Below are positions 9,552 through 19,105 of a stretch of 64,000 nucleotides of DNA, one piece after another (within the stretch, counting starts at the first letter, position 1; each line of letters begins with the position of its first letter). Source of the DNA: Candidatus Poseidoniales archaeon (GTDB lineage: Archaea > Thermoplasmatota > Poseidoniia > Poseidoniales > Thalassarchaeaceae); assembly GCA_028283505.1 (NCBI GenBank), contig JAPOFX010000001.1, positions 201,127-265,126 on the forward strand, in the 5' to 3' direction. The position numbers were made by a program, and so were the translations under genes. The notes beneath the pieces are model-generated. The model searched no databases, was not told where the DNA came from, and was given only the letters and a program-made list of their open reading frames with translations.

Positions 9552-11703
9552 CCTGTACCCGATGCGATGTGATTTTATGAGGTCAGAGCCAGATCCATGC
9601 AGGCCACAAGACTGGGGTAAATTTGAGTTAATAACTCGTGACGGAGCAGCTAGGATTGGAAAATTTCACACATTCCATGGGGCAATAACTACCCCTATGC
9701 TCCTTCCAGTGATAAATCCAAATTTACGTACCATAGAGCCTAGAGAAATGTGGGAAAACTACGGGGTGGAGGCTCTGATAACCAATTCATATGTAATTTG
9801 GAAAAATGAAAAACTTAGCGTCTCAGCTAAACAAGACGGTATTCACAAACTCCTGGATTTCCCTGGTGCCATAGTCACCGATTCAGGAACATTTCAGTCC
9901 TACGTTTATGGGGATGTGGAGGTATCTCCGAAGGAAATTGTCGAATTCCAGAGAGAAATCGGCGTTGACGTTGGGACAATGCTCGATGTATTTGGCAGGC
10001 CTGACATGAGCAGGGAAGAAGCTGAGAATTCAGTCAATGAAACCCACAGGAGAGTTTCCCAATCACTCTCCGAGGCTGGGGACTCAATATTGCTCAATGG
10101 ACCTATCCAAGGAGGCGTGTATGAGGACCTGAGGGCAAAATCAGCTGAGCTAATGAGTCGAGTGGATGAATCAGGAGCTACATTTGCCATACATCCGATT
10201 GGAGGGATAGTTCCTCTTATGGAAAATCAAAGGTACCAAGAATTATTTTCCATAATTCTGGCTGCTAAATCCCAGATTCCACCGAACAAACCAATTCACA
10301 TGTTCGGTTGCGGACATCCAATGTTATTCCCCCTCTCAGTGGCCCTTGGTGTTGACTTTTTCGATAGTGCCGCCTATGCTTTGTTCGCTCGTGATGACAG
10401 GATACTAACTCCAGAAGGAACTGTGAAGGTCCAAGGCCTAAAGGAGTGGCCAATATCTTCGAAGGCACTCTTTGGCAGAACCCCCAGCGAGGTTCTCTCG
10501 TTACCAAAGGACGAGAGATCCAAGGTTTTAGCCAGGCACAATCTCGAGGTTACCCAGTCAGAGCTTTCCAAGTGCAGAGAAGCAATCAGGAATGGTTCTA
10601 TTTGGAGATTAGCAGAGGTTAGGAGTCATGCGTCCCCAAGACTTCGAGAGGCATTTGAGTGGGTAATTGACCAGCTCGAACAACTGGAAGAGACAGGGGT
10701 AGGGAGCTCACTGTTGGATATCATGGCCTCAACCAATCCGATCAGGAAGGGTGGTGAGCCACTATCAGATGATATCGAATTCAGGCCACATATTCTACAT
10801 TTGATGGCCCTTATTTCTCTCCGATGGAGACTCCCTGGATCATGGTGGGATGGTAGTTCAGGTCCTGCAGAACAAGTCCTGATATTGGATAATTCCCCTC
10901 CTCCTTGGAGGGAGGTATCTTTGGGCACAATAGTAAATCACCTACTCGAATGCCCAAGGACCGTGGTCCTAATCTCCACGCCACTCGGTCCCGTACCCTA
11001 TTCATTCGAAGACGTCTCCCCCTTTTGCCATGTAGATGGTTCAGATAATATATGGAACGATAATACCGATTTGAATAACCCTTCAGAAGATATCTTGTAC
11101 CTAGGTTTAGAGAACTTAGACGTAGTCATTTCAAAGTCATCCGAACCACTCCAATCATCATCTTCAGAAATCGACAAGGTGAGGGCTTGGCTAGATAGAT
11201 GCTCTGTTGTGGACAAGCTCTCAGTGTTTTGTGCGACCCATCCATTCAAATTGTGTGAGATTACCAAGTCAATGAACTCGAGAAGGTCAAATACCGATAG
11301 AATGGTAAACGTCAGTTTTGGGGGCGTTCATGCCTTGTCTCCTAGGTTGAACGATGGGGGGATTTCGCTGACTGCAGAGGGAGCTAGGATGCTTTATTCA
11401 CTCAACGATGGCCCACCAGAAATCTTCGGTGAGAAAAATCCCGATGAAGAGAGAGACTTTCCAGGAATTCCAAGAGTAATGATAAGAGATGATGCCATCC
11501 CATTTGTTGGGAAGGGCAGGAATGTAATGCATGGCTATGTCACAGGCGCCGACTCCCATGTTACTCCCGGGCAACCTTGTGTAGTAGTTTCTGAGAAAGG
11601 GGAGCTAGTAGCTCATGGAGCCTCGACTTCTACTTCTTCCGAAATGGCCTTTTTCACGAAGGGAATTGCCGTAAAGGTCAGACAAGGCTTCCTGAAAGAG
11701 TAG
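9535..11703 (+). CDS. tgtA: Archaeosine tRNA-guanine transglycosylase with C-terminal PUA domain
   Basis: 722 aa; LLPVINPNLRTIEPREMW, TDSGTFQSYVYGDVEVSPKEIVEFQREIGVD, HMFGCGHPMLFPLSVALGVDFFDSAAYALFARD; PUA-like C-terminus (IPFVGKGRNVMHGYVTGADSHVTPGQPCVVV). Confidence 0.93.
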   Translation: MVRNDDLYPMRCDFMRSEPDPCRPQDWGKFELITRDGAARIGKFHTFHGAITTPMLLPVINPNLRTIEPREMWENYGVEALITNSYVIWKNEKLSVSAKQDGIHKLLDFPGAIVTDSGTFQSYVYGDVEVSPKEIVEFQREIGVDVGTMLDVFGRPDMSREEAENSVNETHRRVSQSLSEAGDSILLNGPIQGGVYEDLRAKSAELMSRVDESGATFAIHPIGGIVPLMENQRYQELFSIILAAKSQIPPNKPIHMFGCGHPMLFPLSVALGVDFFDSAAYALFARDDRILTPEGTVKVQGLKEWPISSKALFGRTPSEVLSLPKDERSKVLARHNLEVTQSELSKCREAIRNGSIWRLAEVRSHASPRLREAFEWVIDQLEQLEETGVGSSLLDIMASTNPIRKGGEPLSDDIEFRPHILHLMALISLRWRLPGSWWDGSSGPAEQVLILDNSPPPWREVSLGTIVNHLLECPRTVVLISTPLGPVPYSFEDVSPFCHVDGSDNIWNDNTDLNNPSEDILYLGLENLDVVISKSSEPLQSSSSEIDKVRAWLDRCSVVDKLSVFCATHPFKLCEITKSMNSRRSNTDRMVNVSFGGVHALSPRLNDGGISLTAEGARMLYSLNDGPPEIFGEKNPDEERDFPGIPRVMIRDDAIPFVGKGRNVMHGYVTGADSHVTPGQPCVVVSEKGELVAHGASTSTSSEMAFFTKGIAVKVRQGFLKE

Positions 11704-11773
11704 TACAAAATTGATCAATTTATCATGATATATTCGGGGATTAATTCAAGTGATGTCCTCTAGAGGGCATATT

Positions 11774-11790
11774 AACTCCCTACGGGAGTT
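11774..11790 (+). promoter_or_regulatory. Inverted repeat (7-bp stem, 3-nt loop) at the ABC operon ribosome-binding region
   Basis: AACTCCC-TAC-GGGAGTT immediately before GTG 11793 / ATG 11802; a second palindrome CCTCTAGAGG lies at 11757-11766. Confidence 0.5.
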
Positions 11791-11792
11791 GG

Positions 11793-12794
11793 GTGACCAA
11801 CATGGCCTCAGAAACCTCGGAAGGGCTGCTAATCACAGCAAAATCCCTCAAGAAGATGTACGGTCCACATCTCGCCTTAGATGATATAAATCTCGAAATT
11901 CCTCCGGGGGCAATAGGAATTTTAGGACCCAATGGTGCGGGCAAGTCGACGTTTTTCAAGTGCCTTCTGGGTCTCATAAAGACCACCTCCGGAGAGGGTT
12001 CGGTGCTTGGACATGATATCAGGACAGAAGGTGATTTGATTAGATCAAAGATAGGATATATGCCCGAGTATGACTCATTGGATCCCGGCCTAACCGCGAT
12101 CGATCAGGTAAGGTACTCAGGCGAGTTACTTGGAATGAACCCAGACTCAGCTACTCAAAGGGCGCATGAGGTACTGCAGTATGTCGGGTTGAAAGATCAG
12201 AGATATAGAAAGATTGAGACATTCAGCACAGGAATGAAACAAGCAGCTAAGCTAGCTTGTGCCCTGATACATGACCCAGATATTCTAATTTGCGATGAGC
12301 CAACAAATGGCTTAGATCAAAGAGCTAGAGAGTTCATGTTACAGACCCTGAAGAAGACCGTGTCTGAAGGAGGCAGGTCTGTCTTAATGAGCAGTCATGT
12401 CATGGATGATGTGGAGAGAGTCTGTGATAGGATTGTGATGATCCACAAGGGGAAGATAGTCGTCCACAGAAGTATTGACGAAATGGTCAACCAAGTCGAA
12501 AAAGAAATCGAGATATCCGTTTGGGGGGGAGCGTCAAGAATGGAACAAGAATTGACTTCCTCCGGTCTTTCAGTGAGGAGGATGGGCAGGAACATGAGAG
12601 TCACCAAAGTTGATGAGGAGACTTACACGGAAATCCTTTCTTCGGCCGCCAAAGCGAAAGTACAAGTCAGAAAGATGACTGATTATGAGCCCGATTTAGA
12701 AGATATTTTTCTCTTAATTATGGATAAGCTCGGAGAGGACGTAAAAGAGACTGATGATCTTATTACTCCTCGTTACAGGGGGGAAGGTCCATGA
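11793..12794 (+). CDS. ABC transporter ATP-binding protein
   Basis: Walker A GPNGAGKST, signature-type FSTGMKQ, Walker B DILICDEPTNGLD. Start GTG 11793 or ATG 11802. Confidence 0.93.
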   Translation: MTNMASETSEGLLITAKSLKKMYGPHLALDDINLEIPPGAIGILGPNGAGKSTFFKCLLGLIKTTSGEGSVLGHDIRTEGDLIRSKIGYMPEYDSLDPGLTAIDQVRYSGELLGMNPDSATQRAHEVLQYVGLKDQRYRKIETFSTGMKQAAKLACALIHDPDILICDEPTNGLDQRAREFMLQTLKKTVSEGGRSVLMSSHVMDDVERVCDRIVMIHKGKIVVHRSIDEMVNQVEKEIEISVWGGASRMEQELTSSGLSVRRMGRNMRVTKVDEETYTEILSSAAKAKVQVRKMTDYEPDLEDIFLLIMDKLGEDVKETDDLITPRYRGEGP

Positions 12795-13804
12795 AAAATG
12801 AGCTTGACATTTCAGGTGGAACGACTAGAATGGAGTCGGCTTTCGGCTCTGGGGATGGTGATGATGAGGCAACTGCATCTGTCGCGCAAAAAGCTGAAGT
12901 TAAAGCCTCAATTTACGAACAGACCTATCGCCCATGGAGAGGCTCTTTAGGGCCTAGATGGGTCAGGAATTATGCGATTTTTAGGCACCATGTCTACGGC
13001 ATATTCTCAAGTAAGGGACACAGACACTATCATCCACTGGTAAGGCTCACAATTTTGATAGTATTTCTCTTCTCAATCTCTCCAGTCGCAATGCTATTCC
13101 TCGCCTCTTTGGGGGGCCAGGGGGGTTTCGGTGAAATCCTCTCAAGAATGTGGGGGATAAATAGATACAATTTATGGGGCCAGGTGTTAGGATTCTTCCC
13201 CCGCAATCTCTGTATGTGGCCATTACTAACCGCGTTGGTTGTTGGAGGTATGATTTCTGATGACAGGAGGAATGGGACCAGCGCAATTTATTTCTCTAGA
13301 CCAGTTAATAGGACTGATTACACCGCGATGAAGTATCTTAGTAGTGCAGTTGTTCTGGGTTTCGTGATTGTTTTCTCGTACATCGTATACTACACAAGCG
13401 CTATTGTCCTGAATGGCGAGGGTTGGGCCTTCCTTATCGACACGTTCCCGATCTTCATGGGCGGACTAGTGGCTGGAATCCTCCTGGTGGTAACGTACAC
13501 ATCGATAGGATTAGCTTTGTCAAGTATTAGCCAGAGTAGATTCTTCGCTGCCGTTGCCTTCCTCGCAGTAATCTATGGGACGAAAATGGTCGCCTTCCTG
13601 ATTGAATCAACATTTGATTCTTCAATCCTCTATTTACTAAGTCCATACGATGGGCTGGCCCACATAGGGCAATGGCTAGTCGGCATAGAGTCGAACTATG
13701 ATCATCCCTTATCATTCTCAATTGTATCAATACTATTGATTAACTTCCTATCCCTATTGTTACTTACAAGCAGGGTAAGCTCTTTGGAGGTGACGAGGGA
13801 ATGA
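12791..13804 (+). CDS. ABC-2 type transporter permease
   Basis: Multiple TM segments; GGMISDDRRNGTSAIYFSRPVNRTDYTAMKYLSS; 4-bp ATGA overlaps with both flanking ATPase genes. Confidence 0.85.
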   Translation: MKNELDISGGTTRMESAFGSGDGDDEATASVAQKAEVKASIYEQTYRPWRGSLGPRWVRNYAIFRHHVYGIFSSKGHRHYHPLVRLTILIVFLFSISPVAMLFLASLGGQGGFGEILSRMWGINRYNLWGQVLGFFPRNLCMWPLLTALVVGGMISDDRRNGTSAIYFSRPVNRTDYTAMKYLSSAVVLGFVIVFSYIVYYTSAIVLNGEGWAFLIDTFPIFMGGLVAGILLVVTYTSIGLALSSISQSRFFAAVAFLAVIYGTKMVAFLIESTFDSSILYLLSPYDGLAHIGQWLVGIESNYDHPLSFSIVSILLINFLSLLLLTSRVSSLEVTRE

Positions 13805-14733
13805 CATCAGAACTCCCAGCAGTGATGTTAGAGTCCGTCTCCAAATGGTACGGTGAAGTAATTGGGATCAATGATGTGTCCCTAGCCATAGATGGCGGAG
13901 TTACGGGAGTCTTGGGCCCAAATGGGGCCGGTAAGTCCACATTGTTCAAGCTATTACTCGGCAGACTCAGGCCAAGTCAGGGATCGGTGAGGCTCTTTGG
14001 AACAGATCCATGGGAGAGCACATCCCCTTTCAGGAGAGTGGGCTATGTCAGTGAAACCGAACCACTTTATGAGTGGATGACGGCTCTAGATTTTCTTACT
14101 ACTATGGCAAGATTGCATGGCATGACTAGGGATGAGGCCGTGGAAAGAGCCGAGCATGTTCTAGACTTCGTCGGCCTCACTGATGTCAGACACAAGGAAG
14201 TAGGCAAGTACAGTAAGGGAATGCGTCAAAGGGTCAAGATCGCTCACGCTTTAGTCCATGACCCTGACTTAATTATCCTAGATGAGCCACTCCATGGATG
14301 TGACCCGTTGGCCAGAACTAGTATTATGAGTGTGATCAGGGAATTGGGTAATCGAGGAAAGACTGTCATTGTATCAAGTCATATTCTCGAGGAAATAGAG
14401 AGGATAACAGAACAGATTGTCATACTTCACAACGGCAGACTACTGGCGCTGGGTAATTTGCATGCTATCAGGGGCCTTCTCGACAAGCACCCCCATAGAA
14501 TAATGTTGGAGACAGAATCCCCGAGAGAACTCGCGAAGGAACTCATTTCAGAGGACCCAATATATGGAGTGAGATTCCCAGAGGAGGGATGTTTGGAGAT
14601 TCAAACTGGCGACCTATCTGCAGCACATGCAATTCTCCCCAATGCAATTGTCAACTCAGGAATCAAGGTTACTTCGGTCGAAAATCCAGATGATAACTTA
14701 GATTCACTTCTCGGATATTTGGTGGGTGGTTAA
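13801..14733 (+). CDS. ABC transporter ATP-binding protein
   Basis: GPNGAGKST, YSKGMRQRV, DLIILDEPLHGCDPLAR. Confidence 0.93.
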   Translation: MTSELPAVMLESVSKWYGEVIGINDVSLAIDGGVTGVLGPNGAGKSTLFKLLLGRLRPSQGSVRLFGTDPWESTSPFRRVGYVSETEPLYEWMTALDFLTTMARLHGMTRDEAVERAEHVLDFVGLTDVRHKEVGKYSKGMRQRVKIAHALVHDPDLIILDEPLHGCDPLARTSIMSVIRELGNRGKTVIVSSHILEEIERITEQIVILHNGRLLALGNLHAIRGLLDKHPHRIMLETESPRELAKELISEDPIYGVRFPEEGCLEIQTGDLSAAHAILPNAIVNSGIKVTSVENPDDNLDSLLGYLVGG

Positions 14734-14735
14734 AC

Positions 14736-16400
14736 ATGGACGTTCAAGGAAGGGGGCTATCCGAGACTGTTTGGACCAGGATGGATAGAAAGGCTGGAGC
14801 GGTGGTAGAACTTACCATAAGACAACTAAGGCATAAAATTTCAACTTGGGTCGTTCTGTCTCTGGGAACAGTACTAATGATGATGCTTCTAGCATTTTAT
14901 GTTGATGCGGTCAGAGAGGGATTCGAACCCGTGGATAATGATGGCGATAGCGTTGATGCCGATAGAGATGGGTATCCCCTGGGCCAAGAGAGAAAATATG
15001 GCACCAGTGACTGGGATGGAGAGCAATTCCCCGGGTCGGGCACATACATATACGAAGGGGAGATCGATTGGAATGATCAGAATAGAGAAATTTCTGGCAA
15101 CAGAACATGGGAGGGCATGTCATTCCTAGACTCTACTTGGATTGATTATGATTACAAAGGTGGGCAATGGGACTATGTTATTGATTGGGATGATGTAACC
15201 GATTGCCAGGATACTAGGGGAGAAGTGTTTGTAGATTGGATTCCCGATTATTCCACAGCTTGTCAATTGGAAAATGGAACGTATGCCACAAACGGAAAGT
15301 TTACTGCCGAGGGGAATCTCACTGTTCCAATAGACTACTTTCTATCATGGGGTTATATCACGGGAATATTTGACGTCCCAAAGGACCCAAAAGAAATGTA
15401 CATCGATGAAGACGACATCGATTGGGATGGCTCCGGGGGGAGCCAGGGTTTCGATGATGACGGCGATTGTCTCAGGATTGACTGGTATACACAGAATGAT
15501 GGAAACGGAGATATGATGTGGTGGCAGGAGCCACACTATCCAGACTCCAATCGAAATGGTATCCCCTGTGATGTGACTTGGGTAATTGATCCAGAAACCG
15601 GTGAAGTAATTTCGATAAACGCTGACTCTTCAGTCGACGAGGACCCAGTAGATGAGAACTATGTTGGAGAAGCCGGACATAGGACCTTCGTGATAGCTAC
15701 CGGAAAGATAGCGTTTGTACTCCTTCTCGGCTTATTCCTGCCTCTATTTCTTTCACTGGGACTTGTCAGGGACGAGACCGAAAGAGGGACTCTGCATTAT
15801 CTGCTTTCAAAGCCAATCCATAGGGGGGAATTCATTCTTTATCGCGTTATTGGATATCTGGCGGTGGTCTCCGTCTTTGTTATTATCCTGTCACTGGGTA
15901 TGGCCTTGATTACCTCTGTGATAGGGCCTGGGGATAGTTTTGTCAGACTTGGTGACTTCCCTGTTTGGATTGGAATTGCATTTACCACAATTCTAGTTCT
16001 CGCAGCCTATGGCTCTTTATTCAATACAATAGGCCTGCTTCTCCCCAAGTACGGCGTATACCTGTGTATTATAATCGGAGTTTGGGAGTTCGCAATGGGA
16101 TTCACGACATTAATTTCTCCCAGTTCGTCAGTCGCATCTCTGTCCGTCTCGCACTGGGGCCTTCAACTGATTGACTCTGTTGTCCTAGCATCTTGGCCCG
16201 ACACCCTTCAATTCTCCCAGATGTCTTACGCATTCGGGCTGGAAACTGGCTTAGAGTGGATATGGTCACCTCCTGTGCATACTCTGGATACAAATAACCC
16301 ATATCTGGGAATTACCACGTCGACAATTGTCTTGCTAGGTACGTCTGCAGCCATGATAGGAGTTGGGAGCGCCGTCTTCAGCAAGAGGGAGATAATGTGA
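14736..16400 (+). CDS. ABC-2 type permease with large acidic Ca-binding-like extracytoplasmic insert
   Basis: N-terminal TM, ~230 aa Asp-rich insert (DNDGDSVDADRDGYPLGQE; FDDDGDCLRIDW...PDSNRNGIPCDVTW), then TM region with RDETERGTLHYLLSKPIHRGEFILYR. Confidence 0.85.
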   Translation: MDVQGRGLSETVWTRMDRKAGAVVELTIRQLRHKISTWVVLSLGTVLMMMLLAFYVDAVREGFEPVDNDGDSVDADRDGYPLGQERKYGTSDWDGEQFPGSGTYIYEGEIDWNDQNREISGNRTWEGMSFLDSTWIDYDYKGGQWDYVIDWDDVTDCQDTRGEVFVDWIPDYSTACQLENGTYATNGKFTAEGNLTVPIDYFLSWGYITGIFDVPKDPKEMYIDEDDIDWDGSGGSQGFDDDGDCLRIDWYTQNDGNGDMMWWQEPHYPDSNRNGIPCDVTWVIDPETGEVISINADSSVDEDPVDENYVGEAGHRTFVIATGKIAFVLLLGLFLPLFLSLGLVRDETERGTLHYLLSKPIHRGEFILYRVIGYLAVVSVFVIILSLGMALITSVIGPGDSFVRLGDFPVWIGIAFTTILVLAAYGSLFNTIGLLLPKYGVYLCIIIGVWEFAMGFTTLISPSSSVASLSVSHWGLQLIDSVVLASWPDTLQFSQMSYAFGLETGLEWIWSPPVHTLDTNNPYLGITTSTIVLLGTSAAMIGVGSAVFSKREIM

Positions 16401-16404
16401 TCGC

Positions 16405-17601
16405 ATGAGTAAAGAAGATTTACACTTCAAAGGAGACTTTTCCTCCCTGTGGAGGTTGGATGTTATGCCCCCGATTCGTAGACTTTCATGGTGGTGGTGG
16501 TGGGCACTGATTCTCATTCCCGATACAGAGAATCCAGGAAGATCAAAACAACTCATGGTCCTATGGTCCACAAAGGAAACCCCTGCAATAAGGGTGAGTG
16601 GACATTGGTGGAAGCCCGGTGGAAGGATGTTCGTGGATGAGCACGGAGGACATGTAATACCCGGTATGGTCTGTGCATGGTGGTTTGATGGAGAGAGGAT
16701 GTTCGAGCCCCTGGTCAAGAGGGAATGTAGGATGGCCAGTATCTCTGACACTCACCCACTTTGGCCAGGAGAAGGAAAGGGAGAGGGGGCCGGAGCGGTT
16801 GTTCCACTCACAGAGGAGGATATGTCCATTGGAATGGCACCAGGAAACAAATCATTCTGGATCAATCTTTCGAGTGACAAGGAAGCCGTATCTGAGGGGG
16901 CTCCTGCAAAATTCAAAGCAGAATTAACTCCTTGGTGGGGTCCTCCCAGCGAATTAACTTACAGGAACAACGTATATTTTCTGGGAATGGGGTACGACAT
17001 ACTCAGACTTCAAGCCACAAAATGCAAGCTTTTAGTTGATGGAGAGGTTATGGAGGGAACAGGATATTTTCAGAAAGTATCAGTGCAGGCCCCATCATTC
17101 CCTTGGTTCTGGGGGATGTTACATTTTGACGATGGCTCATATCTGGACTGGTTTATGCCTCATGTAACCCCAATGTGGTCAGCTAGGGATGATGAGCCAT
17201 GGAGATTGAGAGATTTCTTCAGATCCCCAAACATAGGTACAGGAGTTTTCCATGACCGTAAGACAGGGAATACCCAGAATTTCAACAACTGTACTGTGGA
17301 ACTCTCCAAGCAAAATTCCCCAGACGCATTGAAGGACGAAAAAGGAAAACCTTTGCCGGAATTTTTGGTAAAGGTATGGAACGAAGAGTCAAGCGCTAAC
17401 ATAAGGGTGAGAGCAGTCAGCAGGGCCAGATGGGTTTTTGATCAACCAACTAGGGCATCATGGGTTAGCCATCTTACATACAATGAATACCCATTGGAGG
17501 TAATCTCGATAAATTACGAGGATTCTGAAGGGTCTAGGAATGAAAGCGATTATGAGTGGATCCACGGCAATGCCGAGCATGCATGGGGAGTTCTTCATTA
17601 G
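16405..17601 (+). CDS. Conserved hypothetical, possibly CrtC/AttH-like lipocalin-fold protein
   Basis: 398 aa Trp-rich protein (LSWWWWWALI; GTGYFQKVSVQAPSFPWFWGMLHFDDGSYLDWFMPH). The CrtC/AttH resemblance is weak and judged by eye. Confidence 0.4.
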   Translation: MSKEDLHFKGDFSSLWRLDVMPPIRRLSWWWWWALILIPDTENPGRSKQLMVLWSTKETPAIRVSGHWWKPGGRMFVDEHGGHVIPGMVCAWWFDGERMFEPLVKRECRMASISDTHPLWPGEGKGEGAGAVVPLTEEDMSIGMAPGNKSFWINLSSDKEAVSEGAPAKFKAELTPWWGPPSELTYRNNVYFLGMGYDILRLQATKCKLLVDGEVMEGTGYFQKVSVQAPSFPWFWGMLHFDDGSYLDWFMPHVTPMWSARDDEPWRLRDFFRSPNIGTGVFHDRKTGNTQNFNNCTVELSKQNSPDALKDEKGKPLPEFLVKVWNEESSANIRVRAVSRARWVFDQPTRASWVSHLTYNEYPLEVISINYEDSEGSRNESDYEWIHGNAEHAWGVLH

Positions 17602-17609
17602 GTGATAGG

Positions 17610-18503
17610 ATGGAAGACATAATCAATAACTATAGGTCGCAGATAAATATCCAAGAGGTCAAAAAAAGATTTCCTGAAATGACAGAATCGGAGACCCCGG
17701 TGTGGCATGGAGGGCCAGCATTGATGTCAATGTTCGGAAAATATGCCCTGTCAGTGATTGTGCTACTAGTCCACATCATATTCTTTTGGGCCGCTAAATT
17801 CGAAGATATAGAAGGAGAAGGAAACCTAAACTTGGTCGTGGGACTAGCTAAGGTAATTCTCGATGTTTCCGGTGTTTTAGGATTTGTCATTGTCATGATG
17901 TTGATAGCCAAAATTAACCACTTTTTGAACACCTCAACATCAGGAGGATGGACCACGACTTGGTTGGTCATAAATGGATTAATTCCTTTTACAGTAGTCA
18001 TATTGGACTGGGGCGGGAAGATAGTTGGCAACTTTACTGATGGCGTTCCGGATACGCCAATGTGGCTAGATTGGTATTACCCGCTTCTAGGAGTACTTTC
18101 CGCATCCTTCTCCGTGGCAATCACCACTCACTACAGAAACTCGTTCCAATACGCAATCACTGACAAGAGAGTCCATATCAGAAAGAAGTTCTTGTATTTT
18201 GACTCAAGCACATTGGGAATACCCTTTGAGAAAGTCGAGAATCTCAAAGTAGAGCCTTCCATGATAGGCAGAATCTTTGGCTTTGGTAACATCCACGTTA
18301 TCACTGATGGTATTCATACAGAAGCAAGTATCGAAAACAAACCGAGCCGTACCTCTTCTTTACCCCTATCGTTTTTATTTGGATGGATATTTGTTCAAAG
18401 AAAAAAATCTCCTTCCACGGAAGATCCAAGTCAATGCCTTTTCTCTGTAAAGGACCCCATGTCAGTTTACAGCTTAATCAATGAGCTGATTGACAATTCA
18501 TAG
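17610..18503 (+). CDS. PH-like (bPH2/DUF304) membrane protein
   Basis: TM helices then YAITDKRVHIRKKFLYFDSSTLGIPFEKVENLKVEPSMIGRIFGFGNIHV. ATG 17610 avoids overlap with the upstream gene. Confidence 0.75.
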   Translation: MEDIINNYRSQINIQEVKKRFPEMTESETPVWHGGPALMSMFGKYALSVIVLLVHIIFFWAAKFEDIEGEGNLNLVVGLAKVILDVSGVLGFVIVMMLIAKINHFLNTSTSGGWTTTWLVINGLIPFTVVILDWGGKIVGNFTDGVPDTPMWLDWYYPLLGVLSASFSVAITTHYRNSFQYAITDKRVHIRKKFLYFDSSTLGIPFEKVENLKVEPSMIGRIFGFGNIHVITDGIHTEASIENKPSRTSSLPLSFLFGWIFVQRKKSPSTEDPSQCLFSVKDPMSVYSLINELIDNS

Positions 18504-18559
18504 TTGCCATCCGCACCGTTCTTAACTGCATGGCGCCCGATTGTGTCCGAGGTGAGCCA

Positions 18560-19105
18560 ATGACGGACGACCAGATAACACAAGCAGCCCAGTTAATAGC
18601 CCAAGGAGACTTCATGGAAGCGATGAAAATATTCGAGAGTTTCATAGAATCCAACCCAGATAATCCCGCAGGTTACCACGGATGGGCCGAAGCAGCCCTA
18701 TTCGAGATTCAAGTGAATGGAAACTTTGACGAAAAAGGAAATGATAGGATAAATGAGGGGCAAGTCGCAGCGTACTACAGGCGCGCTTCTTCAATGGATC
18801 CAGAAAACCCAGAATATCTGGCATCACACGCCAAGGCGTTACTAGAATTCGACAGAATATCGATGTCTGTGCGTGAATTCAGGAAGCTAAAGGATCTTGG
18901 TGATAAACTAGATGACTTGGATGTTTCTTCGCATTTTTACGAGGCTGCCAAGACGCTAATAGACCTAATTGACTTAAAAACCGAATTTGATAGAAGTAAT
19001 CCTAATGCGAGACAGTTCATACCAATTGCCCTTGAATTTGCTATGCTAGGACTAGGATTTTCATCCGTGGATGAAGCCATGGAGTATCTTGTCACAGAGG
19101 ATTGA
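18560..19105 (+). CDS. TPR-like repeat protein
   Basis: MTDDQITQAAQLIAQGDFMEAMKIFESFIESNPDNPAGYHGWAEAALFE... helical repeats. Confidence 0.6.
   Translation: MTDDQITQAAQLIAQGDFMEAMKIFESFIESNPDNPAGYHGWAEAALFEIQVNGNFDEKGNDRINEGQVAAYYRRASSMDPENPEYLASHAKALLEFDRISMSVREFRKLKDLGDKLDDLDVSSHFYEAAKTLIDLIDLKTEFDRSNPNARQFIPIALEFAMLGLGFSSVDEAMEYLVTED

Noticed and set aside
11793-16400. Defense or toxin-export island
   Set aside because: ABC operon is unusual but has no defense-associated nuclease, toxin or mobile signatures.
16335-16751. 138 aa ORF (-) with His run HHHHH
   Set aside because: Shadow of the TGG repeat in the sense gene at 16405-17601; no independent coding support.
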